64,000 bases of DNA from the NCBI GenBank assembly GCA_903878085.1, contig CAIRGJ010000054.1:24146-88145 (forward strand). Reading direction: 5' to 3'. Below, in pieces: positions 52,507 through 60,321 of this stretch; position 1 is the first letter of the stretch; the number at the start of each line of letters is the position of its first letter. Position numbers and translations under genes: made by a program. The stretch is from an uncultured Hyphomicrobiales bacterium (GTDB taxonomy: Bacteria > Pseudomonadota > Alphaproteobacteria > Rhizobiales > Xanthobacteraceae). The notes under the pieces are model-generated. The model was not told the origin of the DNA, made no database searches, and saw only the letters and a program-made list of their open reading frames with translations.

Positions 52507-53334
52507 ATGCGGACAACCCGCCGTGAGTTTCTAGCCGGCGGTGCCGCGGTCGCACTCAGCGCCGGCACGGGCCACGCGCAGCAACGGCGGCTGTTCGACA
52601 GTCATTGCCATATCATCGATCCGCGCTTTCCGATCGTGCCGAACCAGGGCTACACGCCGCCCTCTTTTCCGCTGGAGGACTATTTGGCGCAGGTCAAACC
52701 GCTCGGCGTGGTGGCCGGCGCGGTCGTTTCCGGCTCTTTCCAAGCCAATGACCAGACCTATCTGATCGACACGCTGGGCAAGCTCGGCACCGGCTGGGCC
52801 GGTGTGACCCAGATCCCAAACGATTATCCGGATGCGGAGATCGCGAAACTCGGCGCCCTCGGCGTGCGGGCGGTTCGCTTCAATATCCTCCGTGGCCGCA
52901 TCGACAACATCGACGATATCGTGGCGCTGGCGATACGCTGTCACGCGGTCGCCGGCTGGCACGCCGAAATCTACGCCGACGCGGCGGCGCTCAAGCCGCA
53001 CGTCGACCGGCTTTCCAAGCTGCCGCAGATCGCCATCGATCATCTCGGCATGACCGAGGCGGGGGTGCCGGTGCTGCTCGATCTGGTGGCGGCCGGCTGC
53101 AAAGTGAAGGCGACCGGCTTTGGCCGCACCAAGGTCGACATCCCGAAGACGCTTGAAAGCATCGCGCGGAAGAACCCCGGTGCGCTGGTGTTCGGCACCG
53201 ATCTGCCGTCGACTCGCGCCGAGCGGCCGTTTCTTGCCGCCGACATCGACCTGATCGAGCGCGTGCTGGGGCCGGAATTGGCGCGGCGGACGTTCTGGGA
53301 CAATCCGCTCGCGCTCTACAAGGTCAAAGCTTAG
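52507..53334 (+). CDS. Tat-exported amidohydrolase (PDC hydrolase-like)
   Basis: A 275-residue metal hydrolase of the amidohydrolase_2 family. The N-terminus MRTTRREFLAGGAAVALSAGTGHA is a twin-arginine signal, so the enzyme is periplasmic. LFDSHCHIIDPRFPI gives the HxH metal motif, QIAIDHLG a His, and VFGTDLPSTR the catalytic Asp. The closest characterised type is 2-pyrone-4,6-dicarboxylate hydrolase (LigI), so a lactone or aromatic degradation product is a plausible substrate. The neighbouring Liv-type receptor may bring related compounds. The ATG at 52507 follows GGAAAGGA. Confidence 0.88.
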   Translation: MRTTRREFLAGGAAVALSAGTGHAQQRRLFDSHCHIIDPRFPIVPNQGYTPPSFPLEDYLAQVKPLGVVAGAVVSGSFQANDQTYLIDTLGKLGTGWAGVTQIPNDYPDAEIAKLGALGVRAVRFNILRGRIDNIDDIVALAIRCHAVAGWHAEIYADAAALKPHVDRLSKLPQIAIDHLGMTEAGVPVLLDLVAAGCKVKATGFGRTKVDIPKTLESIARKNPGALVFGTDLPSTRAERPFLAADIDLIERVLGPELARRTFWDNPLALYKVKA

Positions 53335-53403
53335 GAACGGCTTCGCACGGACGCGGCCGAGGCTGTCTACTCATAAATAGAGATGGGTGAGCAGCGGTTA
53401 GTC

Positions 53404-53435
53404 AATGTCCGCTTTGCGCCAGAACAGCGGACATT
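53404..53435. repeat. Hairpin repeat
   Basis: AATGTCCGCT (53404-53413) and AGCGGACATT (53426-53435), a perfect 10-bp inverted repeat with a 12-nt loop, after the amidohydrolase gene and before the convergent hypothetical gene. It may end transcription but lacks a T-run. Confidence 0.75.
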
Positions 53436-53463
53436 CGGCACGTCCGCGTTGCTTAGCGCAGGC

Positions 53464-53829
53464 TTACCGACTGCTCGCCAATGACGTTCCACGCGGACCG
53501 CTCAATGCAGGCCGGGTCGTGCGATCCGCCGCTGAGATCACGCGGCGGGTCGGTTTGCGCTCGACCACGATGGTGCGCGGCGCCGAGGCCGGCCCCACAA
53601 ACGCGACGGATTTGATGACGTCCTTGCGCGGCGAGGTGACCTTCAGCAACTCGGTGCGGACCTGATCGCACGGCAGCCCGATTAGCGAGGCCGCGATTTC
53701 GGCCTGCTCGTCGAGTTCGTCAGACAAGCCCTGGGCGGCGGCAATCGCCTCCTCAAGCGTCGGCGCGTCTTGCCGGACGCGGCGAGGACCATACTTGGTA
53801 TTCCAGGCTTCGTTGTTGTTTTTGCTCAT
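53464..53829 (-). CDS. Hypothetical protein
   Basis: A 121-residue protein I do not recognise: MSKNNNEAWNTKYGPRRVRQDAPTLEEAIAAAQGLSDELDEQAEIAASLIGLPCDQVRTELLKVTSPRKDVIKSVAFVGPASAPRTIVVERKPTRRVI.... The first 80 residues look like a small helical domain (acidic helix, then LIGLPCDQVRTELLK), and the tail is basic and disordered. The start MSKNNNEAW is convincing from composition. Similar short proteins occur in Bradyrhizobium-like genomes, function unknown. Confidence 0.65.
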   Translation of the reverse strand: MSKNNNEAWNTKYGPRRVRQDAPTLEEAIAAAQGLSDELDEQAEIAASLIGLPCDQVRTELLKVTSPRKDVIKSVAFVGPASAPRTIVVERKPTRRVISAADRTTRPALSGPRGTSLASSR

Positions 53830-54135
53830 GAATTTCGATCTTTCGCGTCTCAGTCTTCAGCCAACCATACATTATTGGTGCATCGCAACAAGACAATTGT
53901 GCGTTGCGGTATAACTTCTCACCCGCCTTGTAGACGAAGCACTCGCTCAAGATCGTGCTCGCCTAGCTCGCCCAGAACGACAAGATGACACGGCGATTGA
54001 ACAAGCAGTCGATGTCCATTTCGTCAAAAGCAGACGTCGCGGCGCATCCACGTCCTGTTTGCATTACCCCCCAATAATGGACATTGCGCGGCGCATTCAC
54101 GTCGGCAATTGGCCGTTGGTTTATGAGTCCACGCC
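53830..54135. other. Intergenic region, decayed sequence
   Basis: About 300 bp upstream of the hypothetical gene. Less GC-rich at its right end near 54060-54080 (ACCCCCCAATAATGG). Short open frames have irregular composition and no start signals. Probably gene remnants plus the promoter of the hypothetical gene near 53840-53900. Confidence 0.4.
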
Positions 54136-54214
54136 CTAGTGGAGCGGATTTGACATTCGCTACCCACCCAGCCGCGGGGTCGCGAAGCGAATGTCAAATC
54201 CAAAGCTCCACTAG
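54136..54214. repeat. Long inverted repeat 1
   Basis: CTAGTGGAGC at the left end and GCTCCACTAG at the right end, with inner arms GGATTTGACATTCGCT and AGCGAATGTCAAATCC. A 79-bp near-perfect hairpin with CTAG ends. It looks like a small non-autonomous (MITE-like) element. Confidence 0.85.
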
Positions 54215-54227
54215 AATCCCATATTTG

Positions 54228-54303
54228 CTAGTGGTCCTTTGATTCTAACATTCGCAACAGAGCCTGCCGGAAAGGGATGCGAATGTTAGAATCGGACTAC
54301 TAG
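54228..54303. repeat. Long inverted repeat 2, overlapping the pirin stop
   Basis: CTAGTGGTCC...GGACTACTAG ends and inner arms GATTCTAACATTCGCA and TGCGAATGTTAGAATC. It has the same plan as the hairpin at 54136-54214, beginning 13 bp after it, but a different inner sequence. The right end covers the TAG stop of the pirin gene. Confidence 0.85.
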
Positions 54304-55205
54304 TCCTTGATGAAGCTGCCGTTGCGCAATTCCGTTATCGCCTGATGCAGCTCGGCTTGCGTGTTCATGACGATGGGCCCGTGCCAGGCGACCGGCTCTT
54401 CGATCGGCTTGCCGGACACCAGCAGGAAGCGGATGCCTTTGTCGCCAGCCTGCACCGTGACCTCGTCGCCTGAATCGAACAGCACCAGCGAACGATCGCC
54501 GGCCGGCTCGCGGAACAAGATCTCTTCGCCGTCGACCTGCTTTTCGGTCAGCACACCGAGCGGCTTCGAGGCATAGGCGAAGCGGCCATCGCCCTCGAAC
54601 ACATAAGCGAAGGCATGGCGCTCGATCTCGACCTTGAAGGTCTTGCGTTTTCCCGGCGGCACCGAGATGTCGAGATAGCGCGGATCGGCGGCGACGCCTT
54701 CGACCGGGCCCTTTTTGCCCCAGAAGTCGCCGCAGACGACGCGCACATGGGTGCCGTCATCGTCGGTGATCTCCGGAACCGCGGCCGCCGTGATGTCCTG
54801 ATAGCGCGGCGCCGTCATCTTCAGCGACGACGGCAGATTGGCCCACAGCTGGAAGCCGTGCATGCGGCCTTGCGCGTCGCCTTGCGGCATCTCCTGATGC
54901 ATGATGCCGCGGCCGGCCGTCATCCATTGCACATCGCCTTTACCAAGCGTGCCGTGACTGCCGAGACTGTCGCGATGTTCGACCGTGCCTTCCAAGATAT
55001 ATGTGACGGTCTCGATGCCGCGGTGCGGATGCCACGGGAAGCCTGCGAGATAATCCTGCGGCCGGTCGTTGCGGAAATCATCGAGCAGCAGGAACGGATC
55101 GGTCTCGGCGGTGTCGCCGAAGCCGAAGGCGCGGCGCAGCTTGACGCCGGCGCCTTCCAAAGTGGGGGTGGATTGGACGATGCGCTTGACCGGGCGGATC
55201 GACAT
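54300..55205 (-). CDS. Pirin family protein
   Basis: A 301-residue bicupin. The N-terminal metal site is intact: FPWHPHRGIETVTYILEG (two His) and MTAGRGIMHQEMP (His and Glu). Bacterial pirins bind iron and some act as quercetin dioxygenases or redox sensors. The adjacent FMN reductase and the divergent HxlR-type regulator form the common quinone/electrophile-response arrangement. Its stop codon lies in an inverted repeat. A fragment of a second pirin gene is at 52279-52347. Confidence 0.93.
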   Translation of the reverse strand: MSIRPVKRIVQSTPTLEGAGVKLRRAFGFGDTAETDPFLLLDDFRNDRPQDYLAGFPWHPHRGIETVTYILEGTVEHRDSLGSHGTLGKGDVQWMTAGRGIMHQEMPQGDAQGRMHGFQLWANLPSSLKMTAPRYQDITAAAVPEITDDDGTHVRVVCGDFWGKKGPVEGVAADPRYLDISVPPGKRKTFKVEIERHAFAYVFEGDGRFAYASKPLGVLTEKQVDGEEILFREPAGDRSLVLFDSGDEVTVQAGDKGIRFLLVSGKPIEEPVAWHGPIVMNTQAELHQAITELRNGSFIKD

Positions 55206-55231
55206 GACTGCCTCTCTGTTGGTTTGTTCCG

Positions 55232-55783
55232 TTACTTCACGAATTTGCCGGCGAAAGCGACGAACTGGTCGACGAAGGCCTGCAGGAATTGGCGCACGCT
55301 GTCGTCGGCGACGTTGCTTTCGGCGTCGATCAGCTCAGGCTTGAACTGAATATAGGCCTCGCCGCCCATCAGGTGCAGGCCCTGCGCGCCGAGCACCGCT
55401 TTCAGATGTTGCTGCACAATGGCGCTGCCGATCGCGCCCGGCGAAGTGCCGGTGACGGCGGCTGGCTTGTTCGGCCACGACGTCTTGCCCCACGGTCGCA
55501 TACCCCAATCGATCGCGTTCTTGAGTACGGCCGGGATCGAGCGGCTGTGCTCGGGCGTGACGAACAACAGCGCGTCGGAATCCGCGATATGCGCCTTGAA
55601 GCGCGATACCTCGCCCGGCAGATCGGCTTCCAGATCTTGATTATAGAGTGGCAGATCGTCGATGCGGATGAAGGCGGGCTCGAAGGCGGCGCCGCCGAGC
55701 TTGGCCAAAGCCTGCGCCAGCTTGCGGTTGATCGAGTCCTTGCGGTTGCTGCCGACGATGATGCCGAGCTTGAATTTTGACAT
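55232..55783 (-). CDS. NADPH-dependent FMN reductase family protein
   Basis: Flavodoxin-fold reductase of 183 residues, likely an azo- or quinone reductase (ChrR/YieF type). IIVGSNRKDSINRKLAQALAKL is the FMN phosphate loop, IRIDDLPLYNQDLEADLP and LLFVTPEHSRSIPAVLKNAIDWGMRP are family blocks. The ATG at 55783 follows AGAGGTTCCC. It is the first gene of the two-gene run with pirin and lies 49 bp from the divergent HxlR regulator, which probably controls it. Confidence 0.9.
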   Translation of the reverse strand: MSKFKLGIIVGSNRKDSINRKLAQALAKLGGAAFEPAFIRIDDLPLYNQDLEADLPGEVSRFKAHIADSDALLFVTPEHSRSIPAVLKNAIDWGMRPWGKTSWPNKPAAVTGTSPGAIGSAIVQQHLKAVLGAQGLHLMGGEAYIQFKPELIDAESNVADDSVRQFLQAFVDQFVAFAGKFVK

Positions 55784-55832
55784 GGGAACCTCTAGCTTCT
55801 GATGGTTACGAATGATTACTGAGGCTAGATAG

Positions 55833-56234
55833 ATGACCGCCAAAAACACGCAAGAAGGCACAGGCGCCATACCCGGTACCCTGCATGTGCCCGAGGACTG
55901 CCGGGCGGTCAGCGAGGTGCTGGCGCGGGTCGGCGACAAGTGGACCGTGCTGGTGGTCTCGACCTTGGGCGACGGGCCGAAGCGCTTCAACGAATTGCGC
56001 CGCGCGCTCGGCAGCATTTCGCAACGCATGCTGACGTTGACGCTGCGCGCGCTCGAGCGCGACGGGCTGGTGACGCGCACGGTATTTGCGACCGTGCCGC
56101 CGCGGGTGGATTACGAATTGACCGGCCTCGGCCGCTCTTTGCTGGAGCCGGTCAGCGGGCTTGGCTTGTGGGCGCGCACGCACCGGCCCGACATCCAGGA
56201 AGCGCGCAAGCGTTTCGATGGCGCCGCGAAATAA
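55833..56234 (+). CDS. HxlR family transcriptional regulator
   Basis: A 133-residue winged-helix regulator: [81 protein letters not shown]. Cys23 in PEDCRAV lies at the position of the redox-active Cys of YodB/HypR-type HxlR sensors of quinones and hypochlorite. Divergent to the FMN reductase-pirin pair; the 49-bp gap must contain its operator. No other Cys is present, so a disulfide would have to be intermolecular. Confidence 0.92.
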   Translation: MTAKNTQEGTGAIPGTLHVPEDCRAVSEVLARVGDKWTVLVVSTLGDGPKRFNELRRALGSISQRMLTLTLRALERDGLVTRTVFATVPPRVDYELTGLGRSLLEPVSGLGLWARTHRPDIQEARKRFDGAAK

Positions 56235-56356
56235 TCGTTACTCGCCGTATGCGGCAGTCGACCAATAAACACAACTAAAAGTAGCTGGTTATATCGCTGT
56301 CATTGAGCTTTGCTTAGTGAGGGGACTTTCGGGTTTCCCGCACCGGGACAGTCGCA

Positions 56357-56602
56357 ATGCCCCGCTATTTTTTTCACTTCTCGGATGGGAAGCGCCAATT
56401 CACCGATAACCTCGGTTTTGAATTGAGTGGACTCGCGGCTGCGCGGGCGCATGCCAGCAAACAGGTGCGTGAGTTGAAGGCGGCGATGTGCGAGCCGCAC
56501 ATTCAGGACCTGTCAGGCTGGTCGATGAGCGTCGCCGACGCCAAGGGCACGACGGTGTTTGCCATCGGCTTCGATCAGCGGCCGGTGCCGGAGAAGGCTT
56601 AG
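56357..56602 (+). CDS. DUF6894-type small protein
   Basis: An 81-residue protein: MPRYFFHFSDGKRQFTDNLGFELSGLAAARAHASKQVRELKAAMCEPHIQDLSGWSMSVADAKGTTVFAIGFDQRPVPEKA. The PRYFFH...D..G.EL...AAR.A...RE and WSM.V.D..G..VF pattern is the DUF6894 family, found in many copies in Bradyrhizobiaceae. Function unknown. It ends 5 bp before the stop of the convergent APC permease gene. Confidence 0.85.
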   Translation: MPRYFFHFSDGKRQFTDNLGFELSGLAAARAHASKQVRELKAAMCEPHIQDLSGWSMSVADAKGTTVFAIGFDQRPVPEKA

Positions 56603-56607
56603 GGCGT

Positions 56608-57837
56608 TTAGCCGAACGCCGCCGCCATCATCATCGCCACACAGGTGGCGAGGCCCACCGCCGGCACCCAGAGCGGGACGCGTACGTGCGGACCGGGGCT
56701 GTGCACCCGGCGCTGGCGCAGGCGCAACAGCGATAGATTGACCAGCGCGAACACGGCGAGCGTCGCCAGCGACGTGCCTTCCGCCAGGCGCTCGAACGGC
56801 ACCAGCAAAGCCAGCGCGAGTGTCGCCGCGACGATCAACGCCGTGGCGAGAATCGGCGTCGCGGTGCGCGGATGCACGCGGCCGACGGCGCCGGGCAGGT
56901 CGCCTTGTTTGGCCAAGCCGTACACCACCCGCGCCGCCATCGTCATCTGCGCCAGGATGGTGTTGAGCGTGGCGACGATGGCGATGGCGCTGATCGCCAG
57001 CGGATCGATATCGGCGACGGCGCGGAACACCAGGCTCAACGGGGCCGGCGAGGCGGCCAGCTCAGCCAGCGGCACCGCGGTGACCGCGACCGCGGCGACC
57101 GTCAGATAAAGCGCGCCGGAGATCAGCAGCGTCAGCACCATGGCGCGCGGCAGATCGCGATGCGGCGCCTTGGCTTCTTCCACCATACTGGCGAGGCCTT
57201 CGAAACCGATGAAGGCGAAGAACGCCAGCAGGCTGGCATAGGCGATACCGGACAGCACCTGCGCATCGAACGGCGGCGGCGTCAGCAAAGCCTGCGCGAA
57301 CGGCAGATCGGCAGTGATCGCGGCAACGACGATGGCGGCCAGCCCGCCGGCTTCGATCAACGTAAACAGGCTCGCCAGCAGCACCGACTCCAGAATGCCC
57401 CAACAGGCGACGGCGCCGAGCGCGCTCACCACCAGCAGCAGGATCGCCGATTGCGGCCAATCGACGAACTGCGCGATGTAACCGGCGGCGCCAAGTGCGA
57501 CGGTCGCCGACGACACGATGCCGATCAGGATGGTCAACAGGCCGGTCAGCGTCGAGGCGAGCCGCGACGCGAAAGCCGCGCGCACATAGGCGGCGGGGCC
57601 GGCGCTGACCGGAAAGCGCGTGGCGAGTTCGGCATAGGAGCCGACGGTGAAGGCCATCGCCAGACCGGCGAGCAGGAACGACCACGGCGCGGAGCGGCCG
57701 GCGTGCCCGGCGACCGCGCCGATCAGCACGTAGATGCCGGCCCCGATGGTGATGCCGACGCCGTACAGCACCAGCAGCGGCAGGCCGAGCTGGCGCCGCA
57801 ATGCGTGGGGGCCGGCGGTGGCGGACTTGTCGCTCAT
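56608..57837 (-). CDS. APC family amino acid permease
   Basis: A 409-residue secondary transporter with about 12 helices. LGLPLLVLYGVGITIGAGIYVLIGAVAGHAGRSAPWSFLLAGL is the first-helix GxG substrate motif region of APC carriers, followed by FPVSAGPAAYVRAAF. FAFIGFEGLASMVEEAKAPHRDLPRAMVLTLLISG is the conserved helix 6 region. The C-terminal two helices are shortened, so the protein is slightly smaller than usual. Substrate unknown. No partner genes. Confidence 0.88.
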   Translation of the reverse strand: MSDKSATAGPHALRRQLGLPLLVLYGVGITIGAGIYVLIGAVAGHAGRSAPWSFLLAGLAMAFTVGSYAELATRFPVSAGPAAYVRAAFASRLASTLTGLLTILIGIVSSATVALGAAGYIAQFVDWPQSAILLLVVSALGAVACWGILESVLLASLFTLIEAGGLAAIVVAAITADLPFAQALLTPPPFDAQVLSGIAYASLLAFFAFIGFEGLASMVEEAKAPHRDLPRAMVLTLLISGALYLTVAAVAVTAVPLAELAASPAPLSLVFRAVADIDPLAISAIAIVATLNTILAQMTMAARVVYGLAKQGDLPGAVGRVHPRTATPILATALIVAATLALALLVPFERLAEGTSLATLAVFALVNLSLLRLRQRRVHSPGPHVRVPLWVPAVGLATCVAMMMAAAFG

Positions 57838-57925
57838 GCGGCCACCCTAGGCGGCCGGGCGGCAAGGTCATTGCGCGAGGTCAAAGGGCTCGCCCGCGAC
57901 GGTGCAACCGGCTAGACTTGCCGCC

Positions 57926-58051
57926 ATGAGCAAACGTCTCGCCACGATTCTCTGCCTTGCCGTGCTGGGTCTGTCGCTGGGCGGCTGCACCAAGTGCGGC
58001 TGGATCTGGACCGACTGGACCCGCGCCTGTCACGCCGAGACGCCGAAATAG
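57926..58051 (+). CDS. Small lipoprotein, 41 residues
   Basis: MSKRLATILCLAVLGLSLGGC is a complete lipoprotein signal with the lipobox Cys at residue 21, leaving a 21-residue mature peptide rich in Trp and Cys (TKCGWIWTDWTRACHAETPK). Very small lipoproteins with a TKCGW-like start occur in related genomes. Easily missed because of its length. The gene is 89 bp away from the divergent permease gene. Confidence 0.7.
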   Translation: MSKRLATILCLAVLGLSLGGCTKCGWIWTDWTRACHAETPK

Positions 58052-58357
58052 GCGGGCTGGGCTTTGTCTCTCAAGATAATGCGAACAAAGTCCGCTCTAC
58101 ATTGCGGAATGTCAGTTCAAATACAATAATCGCGGCAACGCCAATATCTTCGGAGTGGCGATAGCAGGATGCTGAGGCGCAAGAACTGGCGACCGCTTCA
58201 GGCTCCTGGGACATTCGCCAGAAAACGAGAGGTGCAATTGGAGTTGCCATTTTAGCGTTGTCCTTTGGAATGATGTTCTCGCCAAAGAGCAACTAAACTA
58301 TGCGCTAAAGCTGCAAGCCCCACGGAAACGGCAAATAGCCAAGAAAGAATTGCTGCG
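58052..58357. other. Intergenic, low-GC region
   Basis: About 300 bp that, together with the next gene, has clearly lower GC than the rest of the window. Minus-strand open frames here have no protein-like pattern. The sequence near 58260-58357 likely contains the promoter of the following gene. No RNA or repeat recognised. Confidence 0.4.
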
Positions 58358-59038
58358 ATGCTGACGTATTTAAACGCACTACTTTCCGGTGCAGTTGATC
58401 CGTTCTGGCCCCACGTCGTTCTCTTAACAACATCTGTTGTCGCTGGCATTGCTGTCGGTGCAGGAATTATATTTGAATCCAGCGAGTATTCAGCCGCCGT
58501 CCATCGTGTAGCTAAATGGCTTGTAATTGTAGGCATAGCCATCGAATCATTGTGCACCATCTCGCTATTTGTATTTGACAAAGGCATTAGCAACGCGCAG
58601 CAATCCAAAATCATAGAACTGGAAACGCGAATAGCGCCACGCGACTTAACCGACACCCAGCAGAAAGAAATAGCAGATAAATTAAAACCGTTTGCCGGAA
58701 TGCATTTTGATCTGGAGATGACCCCGCGCATCGAAATCATGAAATTATTAGACAAAATAGAAAATGCGTTGCTGCTTGCTGGCTGGAAAGAGCAACCTCC
58801 ACGGCCAGAGGTCCCACAGTTTGATCGTATTAGTCGATCTAAAGTTGGAGGAGCTAGATCAGTTGCGGGGGTTTGGGTGTTGTGGCCACAGCCATCTGGA
58901 GAACCGTTTAAATCAGCAGCCGATACTCTTGTCAGCGCGCTAAAAGATAAGGGCATTACGGCGTCACTAGTTAATGTCGTGAATCCAGATGCATATGATT
59001 CAGACAAAATCCACGTTTGGGTCGGCGACAAGCCATAG
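58358..59038 (+). CDS. Low-GC membrane protein of unknown function
   Basis: A 226-residue protein with two helices (about residues 19-40 and 52-72), a coiled-coil segment (ISNAQQSKIIELETRIAPRDLTDTQQKEIADKLKPFAGMHFDLEM) and a C-terminal domain ending DSDKIHVWVGDKP. The RIAPRDLTDTQQKEIADKLKPFAG pattern recurs in hypothetical proteins of many bacteria that have a two-helix anchor and a small Rossmann-like C-terminal domain (VWVLWPQPSGEPFKSAADTLVSALKDKGITASLVNVV). AT-rich codons differ from neighbours, pointing to recent transfer. A 336-residue open frame on the other strand is its shadow. Confidence 0.75.
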   Translation: MLTYLNALLSGAVDPFWPHVVLLTTSVVAGIAVGAGIIFESSEYSAAVHRVAKWLVIVGIAIESLCTISLFVFDKGISNAQQSKIIELETRIAPRDLTDTQQKEIADKLKPFAGMHFDLEMTPRIEIMKLLDKIENALLLAGWKEQPPRPEVPQFDRISRSKVGGARSVAGVWVLWPQPSGEPFKSAADTLVSALKDKGITASLVNVVNPDAYDSDKIHVWVGDKP

Positions 59039-59126
59039 GCGGCCTTGCTGCATGCGATAGGGAATAAACAAAAAAGACAAAAATCCCTAGGTCTAATCCG
59101 CAAAGAAGGGATAATCGCCAAAAAAA

Positions 59127-59169
59127 GTCCTAGGACTATATTGACACCGTCGCGCTGGTGCGCTAGGTT
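59127..59169 (+). promoter_or_regulatory. Promoter-like repeat, copy B
   Basis: Palindrome GTCCTAGGAC (59127-59136), TATA, TTGACA (59141-59146), exact 17-bp spacer, TAGGTT (59164-59169), preceded by an A-run. Same order and spacing as copies at 60021 and 60799. Confidence 0.7.
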
Positions 59170-59255
59170 ACCCGCACGCTCCAGATTTGCGTGGCCATGT
59201 TTGCGGCGCGCGCGGAATGCGGGCAGACAGGCGGCGTCACCGACAAAGGCCGCCG

Positions 59256-59444
59256 ATGCCAAACAACAAGCAACACAATGCCAAGGTTAAGCACGACACC
59301 GCGGGCAACCGTTTCGGCGGTCTGGTCATCATGGTGTTGATGGGGCTGGCCGGATTGGCGACGGCCGGCTTGATCGCCTACCAAATCGTGCGGGCCTTGC
59401 TGAGCGCCGCGTTCGGCGTCGAATTGCCCAATCCGTTTGGATGA
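59256..59444 (+). CDS. Small single-helix membrane protein
   Basis: A 62-residue protein, MPNNKQHNAKVKHDTAGNRFGGLVIMVLMGLAGLATAGLIAYQIVRALLSAAFGVELPNPFG: a polar start and one long hydrophobic segment (residues about 21-52). The ATG is 87 bp after the copy B promoter element. Its last 67 bp overlap the end of a minus-strand gene, so one of the two ends may be misjudged. AAGG at -10 is a weak ribosome-binding site. Confidence 0.5.
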   Translation: MPNNKQHNAKVKHDTAGNRFGGLVIMVLMGLAGLATAGLIAYQIVRALLSAAFGVELPNPFG

Positions 59445-59665
59445 GGCGCTAGCGAGGTAACGAAGCGGGCGATGCCGTCCGCGGCTTGGTCGGATGCCGC
59501 CTGAGTATTTGCCGGATTTGCGACGTTGTCTTGCCGCGGCACTTCGTAGCCGCGCCGTTCAAGCTTGGCGATCGCCAAGTTTTTGAGCGCCGCCATTTCA
59601 TCCTTCATGGTCCTGCGCCGCGTGGCACGGTCGTCCGGCGCCAACTTGTCAAAACGGTTACTCAT
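59378..59665 (-). CDS. Hypothetical protein with a decayed paralogue nearby
   Basis: A 95-residue protein, MSNRFDKLAPDDRATRRRTMKDEMAALKNLAIAKLERRGYEVPRQ..., not assigned to a family. The first 40 residues are basic and helical. GGAGG 6 bp before the ATG supports translation. A frame-shifted relative of its N-terminal half is at 60640-60782. It overlaps the preceding minus-strand gene by 8 bp, so the two are probably one operon. Confidence 0.65.
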   Translation of the reverse strand: MSNRFDKLAPDDRATRRRTMKDEMAALKNLAIAKLERRGYEVPRQDNVANPANTQAASDQAADGIARFVTSLAPHPNGLGNSTPNAALSKARTIW

Positions 59666-59864
59666 CGAAACCTCCGGCCTTTCGCCAAAGGCTCGGTTCG
59701 GTGTCAGTCAACTCCGCGGCCTGGTGCGCGCGACGCAGGTAATCGCGCCCCACGCCGGCATGGTGTTCGATATCGTTGACGTTGACCGAGGCGGCGGCGA
59801 GTCGGAAGGACTGTCGCGCAATCTCGAGAAGCCGTTCAGCTTCGTATTCCGACAATTCGATCAT
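59658..59864 (-). CDS. Small hypothetical protein
   Basis: A 68-residue protein, MIELSEYEAERLLEIARQSFRLAAASVNVNDIEHHAGVGRDYLRRAHQAAELTDTEPSLWRKAGGFDE, acidic and helical. No family recognised. The ATG at 59864 is preceded by GGGGG. A longer frame upstream has poor composition. Its 3' end overlaps the start of the next minus-strand gene (8 bp). Confidence 0.6.
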   Translation of the reverse strand: MIELSEYEAERLLEIARQSFRLAAASVNVNDIEHHAGVGRDYLRRAHQAAELTDTEPSLWRKAGGFDE

Positions 59865-60020
59865 CGAGCCCCCGCACGCCGATCGCGCCTGTAAATTGTG
59901 TGGAATCGGAAGGTTAACGCGCGGGCCGCCGATAAGTTGCATAAAAATGGCGGCTAAATCGCCGGTAGAATGATGCCGCCGCTGGGCACCCCCGGCCGGA
60001 CGCAGGATAATTTGAAAAAA

Positions 60021-60063
60021 GTCCTAGGACTATATTGACACCGTCGCGCTGGTCCGCTAAGTT
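60021..60063 (+). promoter_or_regulatory. Promoter-like repeat, copy C
   Basis: GTCCTAGGAC (60021-60030), TTGACA (60035-60040), 17-bp spacer, TAAGTT (60058-60063), then TACCGCATGCTCCA. The ATG at 60070 sits at the expected transcription start but its frame (to 60222) runs antisense to a convincing minus-strand gene. Confidence 0.7.
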
Positions 60064-60108
60064 TACCGCATGCTCCAGATTTGCGTTCGGACGCCGTTCG
60101 GCGCGAAC

Positions 60109-60321
60109 TCAATCGTGCTCGGGCACAAGACGCACCACGACGCGGGCGCCTTGCCAAACCTCGATCGGACTTTCGTTGATGATCAACTTGGCGCGCTTCA
60201 CGGCGGCGGCATCGTCCGGTAGCCAATAAAGTCCCGGCGGCCTCGCGATGTGGCCTTCTTCGGTCAAAGTATAAAAACGATAGTCGGCCACGGCTGGCAC
60301 TCCGAAAATCGAGACCGCCAT
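60109..60321 (-). CDS. Small conserved hypothetical protein
   Basis: A 70-residue protein: MAVSIFGVPAVADYRFYTLTEEGHIARPPGLYWLPDDAAAVKRAKLIINESPIEVWQGARVVVRLVPEHD. The YRFY.L...G.I......L...DDAAA...A......IEVWQGAR.V.RL pattern is a small family frequent in Bradyrhizobium-like genomes, about the same length and probably related to DUF6894-like proteins. Function unknown. It ends 39 bp after promoter-like copy C, in the convergent direction. Confidence 0.7.
   Translation of the reverse strand: MAVSIFGVPAVADYRFYTLTEEGHIARPPGLYWLPDDAAAVKRAKLIINESPIEVWQGARVVVRLVPEHD

Noticed and set aside
58252..59262. 336-codon open frame on the minus strand
   Set aside because: Antisense to the low-GC membrane protein, which has helices, a coiled coil and a recognisable recurring pattern; the minus product is Ser/Thr-rich without domains.
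60070..60222. Leaderless small gene behind promoter copy C
   Set aside because: Its frame is antisense to the convincing 70-residue gene at 60109-60321 and shows no conserved pattern beyond the repeat.
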